Below are positions 61,499 through 64,000 of a stretch of DNA of 64,000 bases, in pieces. Under the pieces are notes generated by a model, which saw nothing but the letters and a program-made list of their open reading frames with translations, ran no database searches and was not told the DNA's origin. Position numbers and translations under genes: made by a program. Within the stretch, counting starts at the first letter, position 1. Each line of letters begins with the position of its first letter. Origin of the DNA: Gammaproteobacteria bacterium (GTDB lineage: Bacteria; Pseudomonadota; Gammaproteobacteria; Pseudomonadales; Cellvibrionaceae); the NCBI GenBank assembly GCA_021151625.1, contig JAGKWY010000033.1:1-64000 (forward strand), read 5' to 3'.

Positions 61499-62435
61499 GT
61501 CCATTCTCTTTTATCGCGATTTCCAGGAATACACCGGCGGCCATCAAAAAGTCGCCGACTATTTTCAACATCTAAAAACATCGAGTGATTTCTCACCGCA
61601 CATTAGTTTTTCGCCGCAATCACTCTGGGATAAATCCAATCCCTGGTTTTCTGAATACCAACAGCAGTCGGTCGATTACTTACCCGATAATTACGATTAC
61701 GCTTTTCTCGCCGGAATGGATTGGCAGGCATATCTCTGCGCAAATCCGCCCGCAGATCAGCCGGTAATTAATTTAATCCAGCATGTACGCCACGCAGATC
61801 CAGTGCAACCTATGCATTCGTTTTTGAAACAGAAAGCCGTGCGTATCTGTGTGTCGCGCGAAGTGGAAATGGCGATAACCAATACAGGATTGGTGAAAGG
61901 TCCGGTATTTACTATTGAGAATGGAATTGATATCCCGCAAATCGTCGATCAGGTTCGGCAGCATCAAGTATTTATCTTTGGGCCAAAAAATCCTGCGGTG
62001 GCTAGCGCACTGGCAGAACAGCTAGGGCAGCTGGGTGTTGCAGCTTTTTGCATCAACCACTGGTTGCCCCGTACTGAATTGCTGCAGCTGTTGGCATCCA
62101 GCCGTATCGCGGTCATGCTGCCCAACCCAACCGAAGGTTTTTACCTGCCGGCATTGGAGTCTATGCGTTATGCGGAACTCACTGTAGTGCCAGATTGTGT
62201 TGGCAATCGCAGTTTCTGCCACAACCGCCAAAACTGTTTGTTTCCCGCGTACAATATAGCCTCGCTGATTGCTGCTGTGCATGACGCCTTGGGTTTGCTC
62301 CGGCAGCCAGAGCAGCTCAACATTTTTAAACAGAATTGCGAATCGACACTGGCGTATCATTCGTTAGCTCGTGAACGTGAAGACTTTCTCGCTATAATGC
62401 GGCGACTAGATGTCTTATGGGAGGACAGTGACTAA
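61491..62435 (+). CDS. Glycosyltransferase-like protein (GT-B fold)
   Basis: A 314-residue cytoplasmic protein with the late GT-B pattern LASSRIAVMLPNPTEGFYLPALESM, where PTEGFYLPALE is the nucleotide-sugar Glu loop seen in GT1/GT4 families. The N-terminal half lacks an obvious signature, so it may be a diverged transferase. The ATG at 61491 lies inside the end of the acyltransferase gene. Its stop overlaps the MNT gene by one base. The acceptor is unknown; it probably belongs to surface polysaccharide synthesis with the sulfotransferases. Confidence 0.65.
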   Translation: MRKSILFYRDFQEYTGGHQKVADYFQHLKTSSDFSPHISFSPQSLWDKSNPWFSEYQQQSVDYLPDNYDYAFLAGMDWQAYLCANPPADQPVINLIQHVRHADPVQPMHSFLKQKAVRICVSREVEMAITNTGLVKGPVFTIENGIDIPQIVDQVRQHQVFIFGPKNPAVASALAEQLGQLGVAAFCINHWLPRTELLQLLASSRIAVMLPNPTEGFYLPALESMRYAELTVVPDCVGNRSFCHNRQNCLFPAYNIASLIAAVHDALGLLRQPEQLNIFKQNCESTLAYHSLAREREDFLAIMRRLDVLWEDSD

Positions 62436-62725
62436 TGAGGCCATCCGAAGCTTTCAAATTGCACCGGGACTTTATTCGTCAGGTTGTACTTGCGCACCAT
62501 GCGCTCAACCCCCGTATTTTCGGTTCCGTAGTGACTGGGGACGATTTGGTCGACAGTGATTTGGATTTACTGATAGATCCAACCCAACAAACAACACTAT
62601 TGGATATTGGTGCAATTCGTCATGAGTTGATGTCCAAATTGGGTGTTTCTGTCGATGTATTAACACCCATGGCGTTACCAGAAAAGTTTCGTGCGCGCGT
62701 ATTGGCCGAAGCTGTCCCGGTATGA
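62435..62725 (+). CDS. mntA: MNT-type nucleotidyltransferase antitoxin (MntA-like)
   Basis: A minimal nucleotidyltransferase of 96 residues. The active-site pattern is FGSVVTGDDL with SDLDLLID (Gly-Ser and the Asp pair), as in MntA. In type VII toxin-antitoxin systems MntA adds AMP to the HEPN partner and so silences it. The start overlaps the glycosyltransferase stop by one base, and its end overlaps the HEPN gene as ATGA. Confidence 0.85.
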   Translation: MRPSEAFKLHRDFIRQVVLAHHALNPRIFGSVVTGDDLVDSDLDLLIDPTQQTTLLDIGAIRHELMSKLGVSVDVLTPMALPEKFRARVLAEAVPV

Positions 62726-63096
62726 AGCGTGAATCTGCACAGCTTGAGGAGTACCTTGAGCACATTCTTGAAGCTATAACCAGAATCTTTCGCTATCTGG
62801 AAGATGCCGACGAAATAAGGTTTCTCAGCGATGAATTGCTGCAAGATGCAGTAATAAGGAATTTGGAAGTGATTGGTGAAGCCAGTCGTAATATCCAGAA
62901 ACATTTTCCCGAGTTTGTCGATGAGCATCAGGAGTTACCGCTGTCTGCAGCGTACCAAATGCGCAATGCGCTCGCACATGGATATTTTCAGATTGATTAT
63001 CCCCTTGTTTGGCGAACCGTCCAGACAAACCTGCCGGAACTCCACCAACAAATAAAGTTAATCCTGGATAGCTCCGCTTACAGCGAGAAACAATAA
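62722..63096 (+). CDS. hepT: HEPN-domain toxin (HepT-like)
   Basis: A 124-residue all-helical HEPN ribonuclease-type toxin. The motif is RNALAHGY near residue 83, which fits the RX4HXY active-site pattern, whose Tyr is the AMPylation target of MntA. Coupled by a 4-base overlap to mntA, it makes a complete type VII pair. Embedded in a glycan cluster, it may guard this region, but that is inference. The sulfotransferase starts 2 bases after its stop. Confidence 0.85.
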   Translation: MKRESAQLEEYLEHILEAITRIFRYLEDADEIRFLSDELLQDAVIRNLEVIGEASRNIQKHFPEFVDEHQELPLSAAYQMRNALAHGYFQIDYPLVWRTVQTNLPELHQQIKLILDSSAYSEKQ

Positions 63097-63097
63097 T

Positions 63098-63949
63098 TTG
63101 AGTTTGCCTGAAACTATCTTACTCACCGGCCTGCCGCGTGCAGGAACAACCCTGAGTTGTCATATCCTCAATAATTGCCCTGCAACGCTTGCGCTGCATG
63201 AGCCTATGAAGCCGGGCGATTTTGAACCTGCTGCCGGTATTGATGCCGCTTTGTCACGCATCCAGCAATTCGCAGTAGTAACCCGGCAACAAGTGTTGCA
63301 AGAGGGTAAGGCCCTGAGTCAGCAAAAAGATGGCGCCGTACCGGAAAATCCGGTTGCTGCCAATGCTGTGGGCGGTGGTTTGCGTCCTATGGATGTCAGT
63401 CTTGGCTTGATTGATGTGAGCGCGCGCGCATTGCCCGCGGATTTCACCCTGATTATTAAGCACAACGCGCTGTTTACTGCGTTATTACCCGAGCTTGCGG
63501 CCAGCTTCCCGATGTACGCGATTGTGCGTAATCCGTTGGCGGTACTGGCCAGTTGGAATCTGGTGGATCTACCGATCAACAAAGGGCATATCCCCGCCGC
63601 TGAACAGTTTGATCCGGCTTTGAAAAGTAAACTTGCCGCAACCCCGGATGTGCTGGATCGTCAACTGCATATTCTCGAATGGTTCTGCGCGCGTTATCTC
63701 CAGCATCTAAATGGCCGCTGGTTGCGCTACGAAGATTTTGTTAAGGAACCGCGCACTTTGGTTGGTGCTTTGGGGTTGTCTGAACCGGACGCTCAGGTTC
63801 CCATGCGTGCTAGCAAAAACACTACTTATGATTTGGCATTGATGGAACAGCTCTATACAGGCTTGAGCGGTTTTGGGGAGGCAATTTGGGCAATATATTC
63901 ACCTGCCCAGGTTGATGAGCTGATGGAAAATATCCGGGCGAGCCGATGA
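63098..63949 (+). CDS. Sulfotransferase family protein 1
   Basis: A 283-residue cytoplasmic PAPS-dependent sulfotransferase. The 5'-phosphosulfate loop is LTGLPRAGTTLSCHIL at the N-terminus, and IVRNPLAVLASWN is the 3'-phosphate loop. It starts at TTG 63098, directly after hepT; the frame has no earlier ATG. It would sulfate a glycan or small molecule. The following gene overlaps as ATGA and starts like a second sulfotransferase, which suggests a sulfated surface polysaccharide, in accord with the acyl- and glycosyltransferases. Confidence 0.85.
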   Translation: MSLPETILLTGLPRAGTTLSCHILNNCPATLALHEPMKPGDFEPAAGIDAALSRIQQFAVVTRQQVLQEGKALSQQKDGAVPENPVAANAVGGGLRPMDVSLGLIDVSARALPADFTLIIKHNALFTALLPELAASFPMYAIVRNPLAVLASWNLVDLPINKGHIPAAEQFDPALKSKLAATPDVLDRQLHILEWFCARYLQHLNGRWLRYEDFVKEPRTLVGALGLSEPDAQVPMRASKNTTYDLALMEQLYTGLSGFGEAIWAIYSPAQVDELMENIRASR

Positions 63950-64000
63950 AAACCCTGGATTTTATGATTGCGGGTGTGCAAAAAGGCGGCACTACGGCGC
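63946..64000 (+). CDS. Sulfotransferase family protein 2 (3' cut by window end)
   Basis: Only the first 18 codons are present, reading MKTLDFMIAGVQKGGTTA. QKGGTT is the phosphosulfate loop of sulfotransferases. The ATG overlaps the TGA of the previous gene. Confidence 0.75.
   Translation, partial: MKTLDFMIAGVQKGGTTA

Noticed and set aside
1..64000. CRISPR arrays, tRNA and rRNA genes
   Set aside because: No regularly spaced direct repeats, no cloverleaf candidates and no rRNA landmarks were seen.

Overview
The window looks like chromosomal DNA from a Gammaproteobacterium of the Cellvibrio group (Cellvibrionaceae). Evidence: a secreted GH9 cellulase with an N-terminal Ig-like domain, two TonB-dependent receptors of the Xanthomonas/Caulobacter type beside four flavin-dependent tryptophan-halogenase-like genes, an Xps-order type II secretion operon, and the Pseudomonas-like order polA / sRNA / engB / cytochrome c4 / dsbA. 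The genus is an inference from gene content; there is no rRNA in the window.

Layout. 1-3.4 kb: a 5'-partial YbaK-HDOD regulator, then a FAH-family hydratase, an acyl-CoA thioesterase and a ZIP transporter. 3.5-5.9 kb: a Tat-exported PhoX-family phosphatase with a possible Pho box, and a convergent LpxH-like metallophosphoesterase. 6.0-9.4 kb: a zinc-uptake locus, zur-znuC-znuB leftward and znuA rightward, around a shared Zur box. 9.3-16.6 kb: two small genes, polA, a periplasmic binding protein, a candidate sigma-E-driven sRNA in the Spot 42/ErsA position, then engB, cytochrome c4 and dsbA. 16.7-22.9 kb: a probable five-gene c-di-GMP/redox operon (GGEEF cyclase, cupredoxin-like protein, Cache-HAMP-GGDEF-EAL protein, DUF3034 protein, lipoprotein truncated hemoglobin). 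23.1-25.6 kb: the GH9 cellulase. 25.6-26.4 kb: an AT-rich orphan polymorphic-toxin remnant with its immunity gene.

27.0-39.8 kb: the most unusual block, four different halogenase-like flavoproteins bracketed by two TonB-dependent receptors. Each receptor has its own kind of LacI-type operator pair, and a 102-bp inverted-repeat element lies between the converging halogenase genes. 40.3-43.3 kb: a Zur-boxed CobW GTPase, a small secreted protein and a second CobW GTPase. 43.5-45.9 kb: fadE. 46.1-48.0 kb: a damaged diguanylate cyclase and a GT2 glycosyltransferase. 48.1-59.0 kb: gspEFGHIJKLMN and gspD, with a RHH/ParE-type toxin-antitoxin pair between gspN and gspD. 59.1-60.3 kb: a very strongly codon-biased Ala/Thr-rich protein, probably exported but lacking its N-terminus. 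60.4-64 kb: a surface-glycan-like cluster (acyltransferase, glycosyltransferase, HEPN/MNT toxin-antitoxin, two sulfotransferases, the last cut by the window end).

A recurrent oddity is that several ordinary genes are damaged at an edge or internally: znuB (fused tail), engB (lost C-terminus), cytochrome c4 (lost signal peptide), the GT2/cyclase junction, the cyclase GGDEF core, and the 59.1-kb protein (lost signal peptide). These could be real deletions or local assembly deletions. I cannot decide from the sequence alone.
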